A DNA stretch of 64,000 bases from Granulicella sp. 5B5 (GCF_014083945.1 NZ_CP046444.1:1488001-1552000); one strand, 5' to 3'; positions 9,036 to 18,759 are shown, numbered from the stretch's first letter. The notes: generated by a model from the sequence alone, not told the origin. Numbers and translations: made by a program.

Positions 9036-12000
9036 GCCAGCTCCGGTGGCAGCGCCTCATGCCCGCCGGGTTGTGAATCCGTCGTCTTCTTCTTACGTCC
9101 AAACCGGTGGCCCAGGTTATCGAAGAAGATGTAGATCACAGGCGTCGTGTAGAGGGTGAGGACCTGACTAAACAGCAGGCCTCCAACCATCGTTATACCA
9201 AGTGGCCGACGCAGCTCGGAGCCGATACCTGAGCCAAATGCCAGCGGTATGCCACCCAGTAATGCAGCCATCGTCGTCATCATGATCGGCCGGAAACGGA
9301 GCAAGCAAGCCTGATAAATAGCGTCGGTTGCGTTCATGCCTTCTTTGCGTTCGGCTTCGAGAGCAAAGTCCACCATCATGATGCCGTTCTTCTTGACGAT
9401 ACCGATGAGCAGCACCAAGCCAATGATTGCCACCACGCTGAGGTCCTGATGAAAGAGCATCAGCGAGATAAAAGCGCCGACGCCGGCCGAAGGTAGCGTC
9501 GACAAAATCGTGATTGGATGGATAAAGCTCTCGTAAAGCACCCCAAGAACGATGTACACCGTCACAAGAGCCGCAATGATCAATAGCGGCATATTGGAGA
9601 GAGAGTTGCGGAATGATGCTGCAGTCCCTTCAAAATCCGCCTGCACGCTCGCGGGCATCTTGAGCGATTCCTGGACCTTGTCCACCGCGTCGATGGCCCC
9701 ACCCAGCGCTGCGCCGGGCGCTAGGTTGAAGGACACCGTAATCGCCGGAAACTGCCCCTGGTGCGTAATCGACAGAGGCTCGGTCGTTTGTTGAACATGC
9801 ACAAATGCGCCAAGCGGAACGGCGTTCCCGACCGCAGAGCTACTTGCGAGGTTATTCGTCGGCGTATAACTCAATACACTCGTCGGCGGCGTCAGAGTAC
9901 CCGCTGAGGGCGTGTATTTTGCCGAACTGGTCAATGCATTCGAGCCAGCCGAAGTGGAGCCAGACGCTGAGGCCGATGAAGCTGCTGCACCGCTTGTACC
10001 GGAGGCAGCATTCGCTTGAATGTATAGCTGGTTCAAGCTATTAGTGCTCTGTTGAAACGCTGGCAGGCTCTCCAAAATCACATGGTACTGATTGAGCTGC
10101 GTGTACATTGTGTTGATCTGGCGTTGGCCAAACGAGTCATAGAGCGTGTTGTCGATAGTCGTTGGTGCGATCCCCAGACGAGACGCGGTTACGCGGTCGA
10201 TCGTCAAATACACGGCTGCGCCGCCCAGTTGCTGGTCCGTCGCCACATCTTCCAGCTCCGGAAGCGTATCCAGCTTTTTTATAAAGCGGCTCGTCCAGAG
10301 ATTCAACTCCGCCTGATCGGGGTCCTCAAGCGTGTACTGATATTGAGTACGGCTAACACGGTCATCAATTGTGATGTTCTGTACAGGCTGCATGTAGAGT
10401 TCAATGCCTTGCACCTTACTCAACTCGTGCTGCAGCCGTCGAATCACATCCGAAGCCGAGAGGTCACGCTCATTCAGTGGCTTCAAGTTGATAGAGAATC
10501 TTCCACTATTGAGCGTCGTGTTTACACCATCAGCTCCAATAAACGATGACAGACTCGCGACAGCAGGGTCTTTCAGGATGACCTGCGCCAGCTCCTGCTG
10601 TTTCTTGGCCATATCCTGCGAACCGATCGTCTGGGACGCCTGCGAAATTCCCTGGATAACGCCAGTGTCTTGCACTGGGAAAAATCCCTTGGGGATGATG
10701 ATGTACAGATACACGGTTACGATGAGTGTCGCCAATGCCACAAGGAGCGTCACGCCCTGGTGTTGGAGCACCACTTTCAACGTGCGCCCGTAGAAATCAA
10801 TCATCTTCACAAAAACACGTTCCGATGCCTGATAAAAGCGCCCTTCATGTTCCTTGGGGTCATGACGGAGAATGCGTGAAGCCATCATCGGCGTCAGAGT
10901 CAACGAAACCACCGCAGAGATCACGATCGTCACAGCGAGCGTCACTGCAAACTCGCGGAAAAGCCTGCCGACGACATCGCCCATGAACAGCAGCGGAATC
11001 AGCACTGCGATCAATGAGACCGTCAACGAGATGATCGTGAAACCAATCTCGCCGGCACCCTTCAAAGCCGCCTGCATGGGCGTCTCACCTAGCTCCAGGT
11101 AACGTGAAATGTTCTCCACCATCACGATGGCGTCGTCCACCACAAAGCCCGTAGAAATCGTCAACGCCATCATCGACAGGTTGTCGATGCTGAAGCCGAG
11201 CGCATACATCGCCGCGAACGTACCCACGAGCGATAGCGGCACAGCAACGCTTGGAATGATGGTGGCGTACAAATTGCGCAGGAACAGAAAGATAACCAGG
11301 ATGACCAACCCGATGGTGAGCATCAGTTCAAACTCAACGTCATCGATCGATGCTTGAATTGGCACCGTCAGGTCTGTCAGCGTCGTGACATGGATACCGG
11401 CTGGGAGGTTAGCGATCAGTTGCGGCAACAGGGCCTTGATACTCTTGGCAACGAGGATGGTGTTGCCACCCGGTTGGCGTTGAATATTCACGATCACAGC
11501 CGGTTGCAGATTCATCCAGGCCGCTTGCGTGCTGTTTTCAACTCCATCGACGATGTTGGCGACATCGGTCAACATCACAGGCGATCCATTGCGGTATGCG
11601 ACGACGACTTGCTTATAGTCGTCCTTCGTCACCAATTGATCGTTGGCATCGATTTGAAAGTCCTGCCGGGGACCATCGAAGTTTCCTTTTGCGGCGTTCA
11701 CGCTGGCCTGGCTCAACGCCGTGCGGAGGTCCTCCATGTTGAGCCCATAGGAAGAGAGCTTTCGAGGATCGGCCTGAATGCGAACCGCTGGCTTCTGGCC
11801 ACCGCTGATCGAAACTAAACCGACTCCATTCAACTGCGAAATCTTCGGTGACAGCCGCGTGTCCACAAGGTCTTCCACCGACGAAAGCGGCATCGTATCG
11901 GAAGTAATAGCCAGTGTGAGAATTGGCGCGTCCGCGGGATTGCTCTTGCTGTAAATCGGCGGAGCCGGCAAGTTCGCTGGCAGCAAATTCGCCCCGGCAT

Positions 12001-12337
12001 TGATCGCCGACTGCACCTCTTCCTCAGCAACATCCATGCCTAATGTGAGGTTGAATTGCAGGACGATTACCGAGGTCCCTCCCGAGCTCGTGGAGGTCAT
12101 CTGACTCAAACCCTGCAACTCACCAAACTGGCGCTCCAACGGAGCGGTTACAGTCGTTGCCACCACGTCGGGGCTGGCGCCGGGATAAAACGTCAGCACC
12201 TGAATTGTCGGGTAATCGACTTCAGGCAGCGCCGAAACCGGCAGCTGCGTGTAACAGACAATGCCGACCAGCATGATCGCTGCCATCAGCAGCGACGTCG
12301 CAACTGGGCGCAGAATAAACGGACGTGAAGGACTCAA
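9032..12337 (-). CDS. mdtB: RND efflux pump subunit, MdtB-like, with Ser/Ala-rich insert
   Basis: A 1101-residue RND transporter, paralogous to the next gene. The membrane-segment 4 motif STGFVVDDAIVMVENI is intact. It is about 60 residues longer than typical MdtB because of a low-complexity Ser/Ala/Thr/Gly-rich segment at roughly residues 774-840, in the second periplasmic loop. It overlaps the adaptor gene by 4 bp (12334-12337) and the second pump gene by 4 bp, a tightly coupled trio. Substrate range cannot be read from sequence; MdtABC relatives export bile salts, novobiocin and similar amphiphiles. Confidence 0.9.
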   Translation of the reverse strand: MSPSRPFILRPVATSLLMAAIMLVGIVCYTQLPVSALPEVDYPTIQVLTFYPGASPDVVATTVTAPLERQFGELQGLSQMTSTSSGGTSVIVLQFNLTLGMDVAEEEVQSAINAGANLLPANLPAPPIYSKSNPADAPILTLAITSDTMPLSSVEDLVDTRLSPKISQLNGVGLVSISGGQKPAVRIQADPRKLSSYGLNMEDLRTALSQASVNAAKGNFDGPRQDFQIDANDQLVTKDDYKQVVVAYRNGSPVMLTDVANIVDGVENSTQAAWMNLQPAVIVNIQRQPGGNTILVAKSIKALLPQLIANLPAGIHVTTLTDLTVPIQASIDDVEFELMLTIGLVILVIFLFLRNLYATIIPSVAVPLSLVGTFAAMYALGFSIDNLSMMALTISTGFVVDDAIVMVENISRYLELGETPMQAALKGAGEIGFTIISLTVSLIAVLIPLLFMGDVVGRLFREFAVTLAVTIVISAVVSLTLTPMMASRILRHDPKEHEGRFYQASERVFVKMIDFYGRTLKVVLQHQGVTLLVALATLIVTVYLYIIIPKGFFPVQDTGVIQGISQASQTIGSQDMAKKQQELAQVILKDPAVASLSSFIGADGVNTTLNSGRFSINLKPLNERDLSASDVIRRLQHELSKVQGIELYMQPVQNITIDDRVSRTQYQYTLEDPDQAELNLWTSRFIKKLDTLPELEDVATDQQLGGAAVYLTIDRVTASRLGIAPTTIDNTLYDSFGQRQINTMYTQLNQYHVILESLPAFQQSTNSLNQLYIQANAASGTSGAAASSASASGSTSAGSNALTSSAKYTPSAGTLTPPTSVLSYTPTNNLASSSAVGNAVPLGAFVHVQQTTEPLSITHQGQFPAITVSFNLAPGAALGGAIDAVDKVQESLKMPASVQADFEGTAASFRNSLSNMPLLIIAALVTVYIVLGVLYESFIHPITILSTLPSAGVGAFISLMLFHQDLSVVAIIGLVLLIGIVKKNGIMMVDFALEAERKEGMNATDAIYQACLLRFRPIMMTTMAALLGGIPLAFGSGIGSELRRPLGITMVGGLLFSQVLTLYTTPVIYIFFDNLGHRFGRKKKTTDSQPGGHEALPPELA

Positions 12338-13629
12338 GGGGCGCTGCTCCCACTGGTTGTATCGGCGGCGGGCAGTGACGACGCGCCACTTTTGCCCCCA
12401 CTGCCGGAGGAGATGGAGACCTTCGAACCCTCTTGGAGTTTCTCAAAACCACTGTCCGCGACCGTATCGCCGGGATTGATCCCTGTCACTGCCGTCTTGC
12501 CACCGTCAGCCACCCCCTCTTGAACGTTCTTCAGGTGGGCTATGCCGTTGTCAATGACAAAGACAAAGGCCGTCGTGCCGTTATGCTGAATGGCCGAGGT
12601 CGGAACCAGCGTGGCGTTGTGCAGGGTATTCACCAGCAGTCGCGCGTTCACAAACTCGTTTGGATACAAACCTAAATTGGTATTTGAAAAGAGCGCCCGC
12701 GCTTTGACGGTGCCCGTTGTCGTATCAATTTGGTTATCGAGCGTGATCAGCGTGCCAGTGCCAACGCTATTTTGATTGCTACGATCCAACGCATCGACGG
12801 TAAGTTTGGCATGCTTCTTCAGTTCCGGTTGAACGATGCTCAGACTGTCTTCAGGGATAGAAAAGACCACCGTGATCGGCTGAATCTGCGTCACCACGGC
12901 CAGCGGAGACGTGCCATTCGCAGCCAACACGTTGCCTGGGTCCACCAACCGCAATCCCACCCTGCCCGCAATGGGCGATGTAATGTGACAGAACGATAGC
13001 TGAACCTGGTCATACTGTACGGTGCCCTGATCGATCTTCACCGTGCCTTCGTCCTGCATCACCAGCTTCTCTTGGTCGTCGAGCGTCTGCTTGGGAATAG
13101 CATTCTTGGCCCAGGCTGCTTTATAGCGCTCAAGATCCATTTGCGCCTGCGCCAACAAGCCCTGGTCACGTTGCAGCGTACCCTCAGCTTCCATCAGCGT
13201 AGCCTGGTACGGTCGCGGGTCTATCTCCACCAGCGGAGTTCCCTTCGATACCATCTGCCCTTCGGCATAATGAACTGCCGTTACCTGGCCTGGAACCTGG
13301 TTGATGATATTGGCCGTGTAAACCGGCGTCACCGTTCCAATTGCATCGACGTACACCCCAATATCGCCAGAGGTCGCCTTCGCCGGTATCAGAACCACGG
13401 TGCCGCCGATGGCACCATGGCGCCCGCCGCCCTTCGGCGCAGGGATGGTCTTATGCCGCTCAATCAATATGTATGCGGCCGCAAAAGCCGCCAATACCGC
13501 GACCCAAATGATCACCTTGACGGCCTTACTTTGTGTCGGTCGATGTTCGTGCTCCTGATATTGCATCTCAGGAGCGGGGTGTGATGCTGCATTCGGATCG
13601 GGTGGCAACATGTCTCTCGTGTCGTGCAT
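12334..13629 (-). CDS. mdtA: RND efflux adaptor (membrane fusion protein), MdtA-like
   Basis: First gene of the efflux operon. It encodes a periplasmic adaptor with a short cytoplasmic N-terminus, one membrane anchor (VKVIIWVAVLAAFAAAYILI), a lipoyl/barrel-sandwich half-motif (VPGQVTAVHYAEGQMVSKGTPLVEIDPR split around a coiled-coil hairpin) and a beta-barrel domain (GRVGLRLVDPGN). ATG 13629 gives 431 residues. An in-frame TTG at 13662 would add 11 residues and is not excluded; neither start has a strong ribosome site. It links the inner-membrane pumps to the outer-membrane channel. The upstream 870 nt carry no gene, so the operon promoter should lie there. Confidence 0.88.
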   Translation of the reverse strand: MHDTRDMLPPDPNAASHPAPEMQYQEHEHRPTQSKAVKVIIWVAVLAAFAAAYILIERHKTIPAPKGGGRHGAIGGTVVLIPAKATSGDIGVYVDAIGTVTPVYTANIINQVPGQVTAVHYAEGQMVSKGTPLVEIDPRPYQATLMEAEGTLQRDQGLLAQAQMDLERYKAAWAKNAIPKQTLDDQEKLVMQDEGTVKIDQGTVQYDQVQLSFCHITSPIAGRVGLRLVDPGNVLAANGTSPLAVVTQIQPITVVFSIPEDSLSIVQPELKKHAKLTVDALDRSNQNSVGTGTLITLDNQIDTTTGTVKARALFSNTNLGLYPNEFVNARLLVNTLHNATLVPTSAIQHNGTTAFVFVIDNGIAHLKNVQEGVADGGKTAVTGINPGDTVADSGFEKLQEGSKVSISSGSGGKSGASSLPAADTTSGSSAP

Positions 13630-14354
13630 TGGGTTTAGATTTTTAAGGTCTGAGGATGGCAAGGACCTGTTGGAATCAATCTAATCAGGTCTGCCTGGAA
13701 ACTCTTCTGCAAGCAACGTTATTGCACTCAGGGTTTGACGTTGTACCACCCTCGGATAGTTGCAGCGAGTTCCACACCACCCCAAAGGAATGCGGAACAC
13801 TATCCCGAAGCATTTGTTCTACTTGCGAATCTCTTCAATAATTCATAATTCGCCGGTCACCTTGATCGACGACATAACCCGCAGACACCCCCCGAGGGGG
13901 ATGGGGATATCGATATGTCCAAACCGATAATCGCTGTGAGTTCGAGTAAATGCGAATACGCGAACGGACATTTCGATTTTAGTCCATAGACACCGCTCAC
14001 TGGGACACGGTGACGCAACACCATGAAAGCTCGTGCCGCTCTTCGGTCTGCAATCTCTCCCGGCTGTGCAGCCGCGCCCGCATCTCTCACATCGCATCGA
14101 TCCTCTCAGGCTCCGACGGCACCATAGAGCGTGTACCTATCTGCATCCCGGTCGGCAACTCAGCCCGGGGGACCCAACCGCTCGTCTTCGCCGGCAACCT
14201 CGCCTGTCAACCCCTGCCACCCCTAACCCACACATTCCAAACCATATCTAAAAACACATTCCCTGTCCTCAAACCTCTAAAATAGAAATAGGGGCAAGAT
14301 TGGCAACTAAACCCTGCTCCCCGGCAGATGAGTTCTTACGGAAACATACACCCG
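13630..14354. other. Gene-free region upstream of the efflux operon
   Basis: No convincing gene is seen in about 725 nt. Readable frames here are short, Cys/Arg-rich and lack ribosome sites. It should contain the efflux operon promoter. Visible structure includes the palindrome ATATCGATAT (13907-13916) embedded in a longer imperfect dyad, and a CCCCC/GGGGG hairpin just before it. The palindrome is a candidate regulator site, with no regulator gene adjacent. Confidence 0.4.
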
Positions 14355-14530
14355 CTATCCCCTTTGTTTCCCATATCATACCCGTAACTATATACAGAAT
14401 CACCCACTTACCCCCGGGATCACCTCGTAAGTCGATGATTCTGCTAGATACCCCCGCTACATAGGGGAGGGGGGAGGGGGGTATCTATCCCGCCCCAAAC
14501 AAAACCGGCGAGCAGACTTCGCTCCTCGCC
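14355..14530 (-). repeat. Intergenic element copy A (terminator plus conserved tail)
   Basis: Read on the minus strand this ~176-nt element follows the CRTAC1 gene and closely matches, in inverted orientation, 27541-27715 downstream of a TonB receptor. Conserved parts in order: a GGCGAGC-type hairpin with T-tract, a C-rich/G-rich segment, a 17-nt imperfect inverted repeat (CAGAATCATCGACTTAC pairing with GTAAGTGGGTGATTCTG around a GATCCCGGG loop) and the word ATATAGTTACGGGTATGATATGG. By eye identity is well above 80 percent. On the plus strand 14465-14481 is a G-run cluster. Confidence 0.8.
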
Positions 14531-14534
14531 GCTC
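14497..14534 (-). terminator. Terminator after CRTAC1 gene
   Basis: Immediately after the stop of the CRTAC1 gene, the minus strand reads a GC-rich hairpin (GGC-GAGGAGC, loop GAAGTCT, GCTCGCC, with a small bulge) followed by TTTTGTTT. It is the less perfect copy of the hairpin at 27541-27575 and probably ends the nad-cytochrome gene series. Confidence 0.65.
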
Positions 14535-16424
14535 TCAAGCCTTCGCCTTGGCCGCCTGCAGAGGTCCTGCCTGCAGAATCTTTCCACCCTCTTGAATCAC
14601 ATACAGCTGGTTCGCACTCAGGTCTTTCAGAATATCGATCTGCCCGCTCAGCCAGCGGATCTCCACCGTGTCCACCTTCTTGGCCTCATCCAGCCCAAAG
14701 TGCAACCGCAGGTCGTTCTGCGAAAAGTAGCTTCCACCGCTGCGCAGCTCATCGTCCTGCCGCAGTGCCTTCGCTGCATCGGGCTTCATCTTCGCCGTCA
14801 CAATCACGCGGCTGCCAATGCCCGACCGGTTCGACCGCGTCCCCACAAGCTTGATCTTGATCCAGTTGCGGTTCAGCGTCGAATCGCAACGCAGCAACTG
14901 TGGCACGGAGTTGATGCAGTTCACCGCTACATCCATGCAGCCATCGTTGTTGTAGTCCCCAAACGCGCACCCACGCGCCGGCGCCTTCTCCAGGATCCCC
15001 GGCCCACCCTGCGCCGTCACATCCTCAAACCGCCCGTTCTGCATATTGCGATACAGATATTTGTGCTCGGCATACTTCAAGTCCGCCTTCGACTTGTCGA
15101 CCTCTGGATACACATGCCCGTTCGACATCAGGATGTCCGGCCAGCCGTCGTTGTCCATATCGAAGAACCCCACGCCCCACCCCAGCAGCCGGGTGTTCTC
15201 GCCCAGACCGCCAGGATACGTGTGGTCCTCAAACGTAGCTCCGCCGAGGTTCGCATACAGCGAATCTGTATCGCCCGCGAAGTTCGTCTTCACCACATCC
15301 ATCGTGCCGTCGCGGTTGTAGTCGCCAATCGAAACCCCCATCCCCGCCTGCGGCTTCGCCTCCGCGGACAGCGCCGCGCCGGCCTCGATCGCGATATCGA
15401 CGAACGTGCCGTCCTTCTGGTTCTGATACAGCGTCGCCGGCGCAGAATCGTTCGCCACGTAGATATCCGGCCAGCCATCGCCATCCAGGTCCGACGCCGC
15501 CACGCTCAGCCCATACGTGCCCACCGCCGTCCACATGCCGCTCTTCTCGCTCACATCGGTAAACGTGCCGTTCCCGTTGTTGTGATACAGAATGTTGCGC
15601 CCACCCGGCAGCCCTGGCGGCCCGCAAGCTACCAGCATTCCTTTGTAGGTGCACGGCCCGTCCTCGGGCTTCGGCGCAGTCTTCAAATCGAAATCAACAT
15701 AGTTCGCCACAAACAAATCGAGATGCCCGTCACGGTCATAGTCCACGAACGTACACCCCGTATTCCAGCGGATCTTCGGCCCCGGCTGCAATAACCCGGC
15801 CTTCTCCGTCACATCGGTAAACGTGCCGTTGCCGTTGTTGCGGTATAGCGCATTCTGCCCGTAGTACGTCACAAACAGGTCGTCCTTGCCGTCGTTGTCA
15901 TAGTCGCCCACACAGCACGCCTGGCCCCAGCCCGTCTTGTGCTCCAGCCCAGAGCCCTTCGACACATCCGTGAACGTGCCATCGCGGTTGTTCTTGAACA
16001 GGTGGCACCGCGGCTCCTGCCCCGCAGGAAATCCCTCCAGCCTCCAGCCGTTCACCAGGAACAGGTCCTGCCAGCCGTCGTCATCATAGTCATAGAACGC
16101 AAGCCCGCAACCGGTCGTCTCCAGCAGGTACGTGTTCTTGAACTTGCCGCCGTAGATCGTCTCCACATTCAGCCCTGCCTGCGAGGCCACATCCACAAAG
16201 CTCAAACCCAGCGATGTGCCTTCAATCGGGCTCTTCGGTCCACCCGTCGGCGGTGGCACAGGCCGCGCGTCGTAGCTGCGCTCCTGCGGCCCAATCTTGA
16301 TCGGCCCCGGCTTCTGTTGCTGCTGCACCGGCGCAGCCAGCGCAAGAATGTCCGCAAACGGCAGTACCAGCGCGGTCCTGCTCAACGACTTGATAAACCT
16401 TCTACGGTCCACGCTCTTCTTCAC
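14535..16424 (-). CDS. Tat-exported CRTAC1 family protein (FG-GAP/VCBS repeats, ASPIC/UnbV)
   Basis: A 629-residue exported protein. The start is GTG 16424: its ribosome site GGAG is 9 nt upstream, it overlaps the preceding stop codon as GTGA, and it places a Tat signal (VDRRRFIKSLSRTALVLPFA) at the N-terminus. The mature part has about seven FG-GAP/VCBS beta-propeller repeats with Ca-binding DxDxDGxxD-type loops (YDDDGWQDLFLVNG, DYDNDGKDDLFV, DYDRDGHLDLFV, DLDGDGWPDIYV, DMDNDGWPDILM, DYNNDGCMDVAV). The C-terminal ASPIC/UnbV domain has GIGSRV and VDTVEIRWLSGQ. It lies last behind a cytochrome/TPR gene; the pair is probably translationally coupled. Role unknown, likely a periplasmic or surface scaffold. 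Confidence 0.88.
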   Translation of the reverse strand: MKKSVDRRRFIKSLSRTALVLPFADILALAAPVQQQQKPGPIKIGPQERSYDARPVPPPTGGPKSPIEGTSLGLSFVDVASQAGLNVETIYGGKFKNTYLLETTGCGLAFYDYDDDGWQDLFLVNGWRLEGFPAGQEPRCHLFKNNRDGTFTDVSKGSGLEHKTGWGQACCVGDYDNDGKDDLFVTYYGQNALYRNNGNGTFTDVTEKAGLLQPGPKIRWNTGCTFVDYDRDGHLDLFVANYVDFDLKTAPKPEDGPCTYKGMLVACGPPGLPGGRNILYHNNGNGTFTDVSEKSGMWTAVGTYGLSVAASDLDGDGWPDIYVANDSAPATLYQNQKDGTFVDIAIEAGAALSAEAKPQAGMGVSIGDYNRDGTMDVVKTNFAGDTDSLYANLGGATFEDHTYPGGLGENTRLLGWGVGFFDMDNDGWPDILMSNGHVYPEVDKSKADLKYAEHKYLYRNMQNGRFEDVTAQGGPGILEKAPARGCAFGDYNNDGCMDVAVNCINSVPQLLRCDSTLNRNWIKIKLVGTRSNRSGIGSRVIVTAKMKPDAAKALRQDDELRSGGSYFSQNDLRLHFGLDEAKKVDTVEIRWLSGQIDILKDLSANQLYVIQEGGKILQAGPLQAAKAKA

Positions 16425-18745
16425 GGCTCTCCTGCTCCACTTCCCATCGCCCGCGTCTCTGCATGAACATGCCACGGCACGCTCTCGTTCGAAAGCTCCG
16501 GATGCTTCCGCAGGTAATCCAGCGAGTACGTCGGTGCCGCCGGGTCGATCCACTTCATCGCATACTCCTCAGACTCAAGCCTCGCTTCCGCCTTCATCCC
16601 CAGCCTGCGGTACAAAATCGCCAGGTTGTAGTGCGCCGTCAGATCATCCGGATCAACTCCCTGCAACCGCTTGAACGTCGCCACCGCATCCTCAGGCCGG
16701 TGCCCCTGATAGTAGCTGATGCCCAGCTCGCGCAACGCATCCCGTGCCCGCGGATACTGCCTTACCACCTCTTGCAAATCTGCAATCTCCGCCACTGAAT
16801 TCCCATTGCGCCGCTCCACCAGCGCCATGTAGTACAGCGCACGCGCGTCCTTCGGGGCCAGTTCCAGCGCCTTCTCCAACGGAGCCCGCGCATCAGCATA
16901 CTTCTCCCACTCAATCTCGTTCAGCCCCACATTCACCCAACCGTCTTTATACGTCGGACGCAACTTCACCACCTGCTCGAACGCCGTAGCGGCATCGGCA
17001 TACTGCAACTCATCCATCAATCCGATGCCCACATTGTTCCACCGCATCCACTCGGGATTGTCATTCGCCCGCGCCGGTGTCACCGCATTCTCGCCCAGAC
17101 TGATCGTCCGCGTCCGCGACGCAATCTCCACCACCGGATATGCCGGATGCTTTGGCCCCAGCACGTTGTTCAGATACGTCTGCCTCAGATGCCGATACTC
17201 CACAGCAGCCTTGATCATGATCGGCCACACCACTCCCTCCGGCACCTCGAACCGGTACCGTACCAGCGTCGACCGCCCTGACTGGATCGTGTTGTCATAC
17301 GCCACCGAATGGATCGTCCACACCTTGTGATCGTCCACAAACTCGCCTGCCGAGTTCACCGGACGGTTCGTAAAGCTGTGCACACCCGGATCCAGCGTCC
17401 CATCCGTCCGCAGATAGCCGCTCTCATACACCATCTTGCCCGTCGCATCGCTCACCTTGAACGACACCCATGCTTCATACAGATCACGCACCTCGGGGAT
17501 CAGCGAGTGCCCAATCGCCTTGCTTTGGATCACCACATACGTCTCGATCGTCGGCTTCGGCGGCAGCGTAAACGCCACCGATCCCAGCGGCGCAACCAGC
17601 GGCGCGTCATTCACCTTCATCCCGAACAAGTCCACATTCAGATAGTTCCCCGTCTGCAGAAACTCCTCCGTCCGCTTCAGCTGCTCGTCATACCCGTAAT
17701 AGAACGGCACCGCCGTGTTCCCCGCCAGCCAACGATGCGATGCCAGCAGCCCTTTCTTCGCTCCCGGATCGGGCAGGCTGATCGGCTCACGCTTCATATG
17801 GCAGCCTTGGCATGTGGCATAGTCCGCCTGATAAAATACTAGCGGGTTTTCCTTCGAGTACTTCGATCCCTGCCACTCGTCATACGTGCTGAACAAACGA
17901 ATCCACTTGTATTGATTCATCATCACCGGCATGTTCGCCTTGTGGCACGCCGAGCAGAACTCCGTCGACTGGTAACTCTTCTGCATCACCGCATTCGAGT
18001 GCCAATCCAGGTGCGCCAGGATCTCCGCATCCGGCACCATCCCCGTGATGCGCTTGCCATTCGCATCCACCATCACCGCCGGCACGCCCATCACATAGCT
18101 GCCGTTGCCCAGCTTGCTGTCCACCTTCTGGATCGAGTGGCACACCATGCACGTCACCCCATCGCCATCGAAGCTCCGGTCCACCGTCGAGTGTGGATTC
18201 AGCGCCCCGGACACCACGCCAATCGGGTTATGACAGCTATCGCAATGCCGCGTATACGCGATCCCCTTTTCATCGCGCAGCAAGTCCACGCTGTGCCGGT
18301 AAAACGGCGTCCGAAACGAGTTCGAGTGCAGCGCCTGCCGCCACTGTGCATACGCCGCCTTGTGGCAGTGCCCGCAATACTCAGCCGTCGGAAACGCGCT
18401 CGGCTGAATAAAATCGTTCCCCTCGATCGAAGCATTCCCCGGCAGCGACAGCTTGCCCTCGCCATACACCGCCTCCGCGGTGCCTGCCGAGATGAACTGG
18501 TACGTCGCGCGAATCTTGTCCGCATACGCCTTGCGCGCCGCCGACTCCACAGCAGCATCTGCCGCCGTAGTCTTCGCCGTGACAGCCTTATCGTCGGAAG
18601 CCTTCGCAACGGCCTTCTTCCCGTCCTCCGCCGCCCACGCCACCCGCGTCATCGAAAAGCTCGACCCCACCGCCAGCCCCACACTGCCGCACAGCACTGC
18701 CAGCAACACCCCGCGCCGCATCGGACCTCTTCCCACATCTGGCAT
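16421..18745 (-). CDS. Pentaheme c-type cytochrome with C-terminal TPR domain
   Basis: A 774-residue exported protein. A signal peptide (RRGVLLAVLCGSVGLAVG) is followed by five CxxCH heme sites in the N-terminal half: CGHCH (Cys124), CDSCH, CMVCH, CSACH and CQGCH. A beta-rich middle comes next, and the C-terminal third carries TPR motifs (WVNVGLNEIEWEKYADARAPLEKALELAPKD, ALYYMALVERRNGN, HYNLAILYRRLGMKAEA). It is probably a periplasmic electron carrier or cytochrome c554/NrfA-like scaffold docked through TPRs. ATG 18745 follows a perfect TATAAT by 8 nt (leaderless possibility). ATG 18721, behind GAGG, is the alternative start. It overlaps the CRTAC1 start by 4 bp and sits 82 nt after another TPR gene. 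Confidence 0.85.
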   Translation of the reverse strand: MPDVGRGPMRRGVLLAVLCGSVGLAVGSSFSMTRVAWAAEDGKKAVAKASDDKAVTAKTTAADAAVESAARKAYADKIRATYQFISAGTAEAVYGEGKLSLPGNASIEGNDFIQPSAFPTAEYCGHCHKAAYAQWRQALHSNSFRTPFYRHSVDLLRDEKGIAYTRHCDSCHNPIGVVSGALNPHSTVDRSFDGDGVTCMVCHSIQKVDSKLGNGSYVMGVPAVMVDANGKRITGMVPDAEILAHLDWHSNAVMQKSYQSTEFCSACHKANMPVMMNQYKWIRLFSTYDEWQGSKYSKENPLVFYQADYATCQGCHMKREPISLPDPGAKKGLLASHRWLAGNTAVPFYYGYDEQLKRTEEFLQTGNYLNVDLFGMKVNDAPLVAPLGSVAFTLPPKPTIETYVVIQSKAIGHSLIPEVRDLYEAWVSFKVSDATGKMVYESGYLRTDGTLDPGVHSFTNRPVNSAGEFVDDHKVWTIHSVAYDNTIQSGRSTLVRYRFEVPEGVVWPIMIKAAVEYRHLRQTYLNNVLGPKHPAYPVVEIASRTRTISLGENAVTPARANDNPEWMRWNNVGIGLMDELQYADAATAFEQVVKLRPTYKDGWVNVGLNEIEWEKYADARAPLEKALELAPKDARALYYMALVERRNGNSVAEIADLQEVVRQYPRARDALRELGISYYQGHRPEDAVATFKRLQGVDPDDLTAHYNLAILYRRLGMKAEARLESEEYAMKWIDPAAPTYSLDYLRKHPELSNESVPWHVHAETRAMGSGAGEP

Positions 18746-18759
18746 CGTGCCGGATTATA
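18746..18759 (-). promoter_or_regulatory. Candidate internal promoter with perfect -10 box
   Basis: On the minus strand TATAAT occupies 18759-18754, 8 nt before ATG 18745 of the pentaheme cytochrome gene. No good -35 hexamer is seen at 16-18 nt. The spacing would start the RNA at the ATG, giving a leaderless message and partial independence from the upstream genes. Confidence 0.35.

Noticed and set aside
13843-14097. An 84-codon Cys-rich minus-strand frame in the gap upstream of the efflux operon
   Set aside because: No ribosome site, no homology recognised and overlapped by an equally poor second frame; treated as non-coding.
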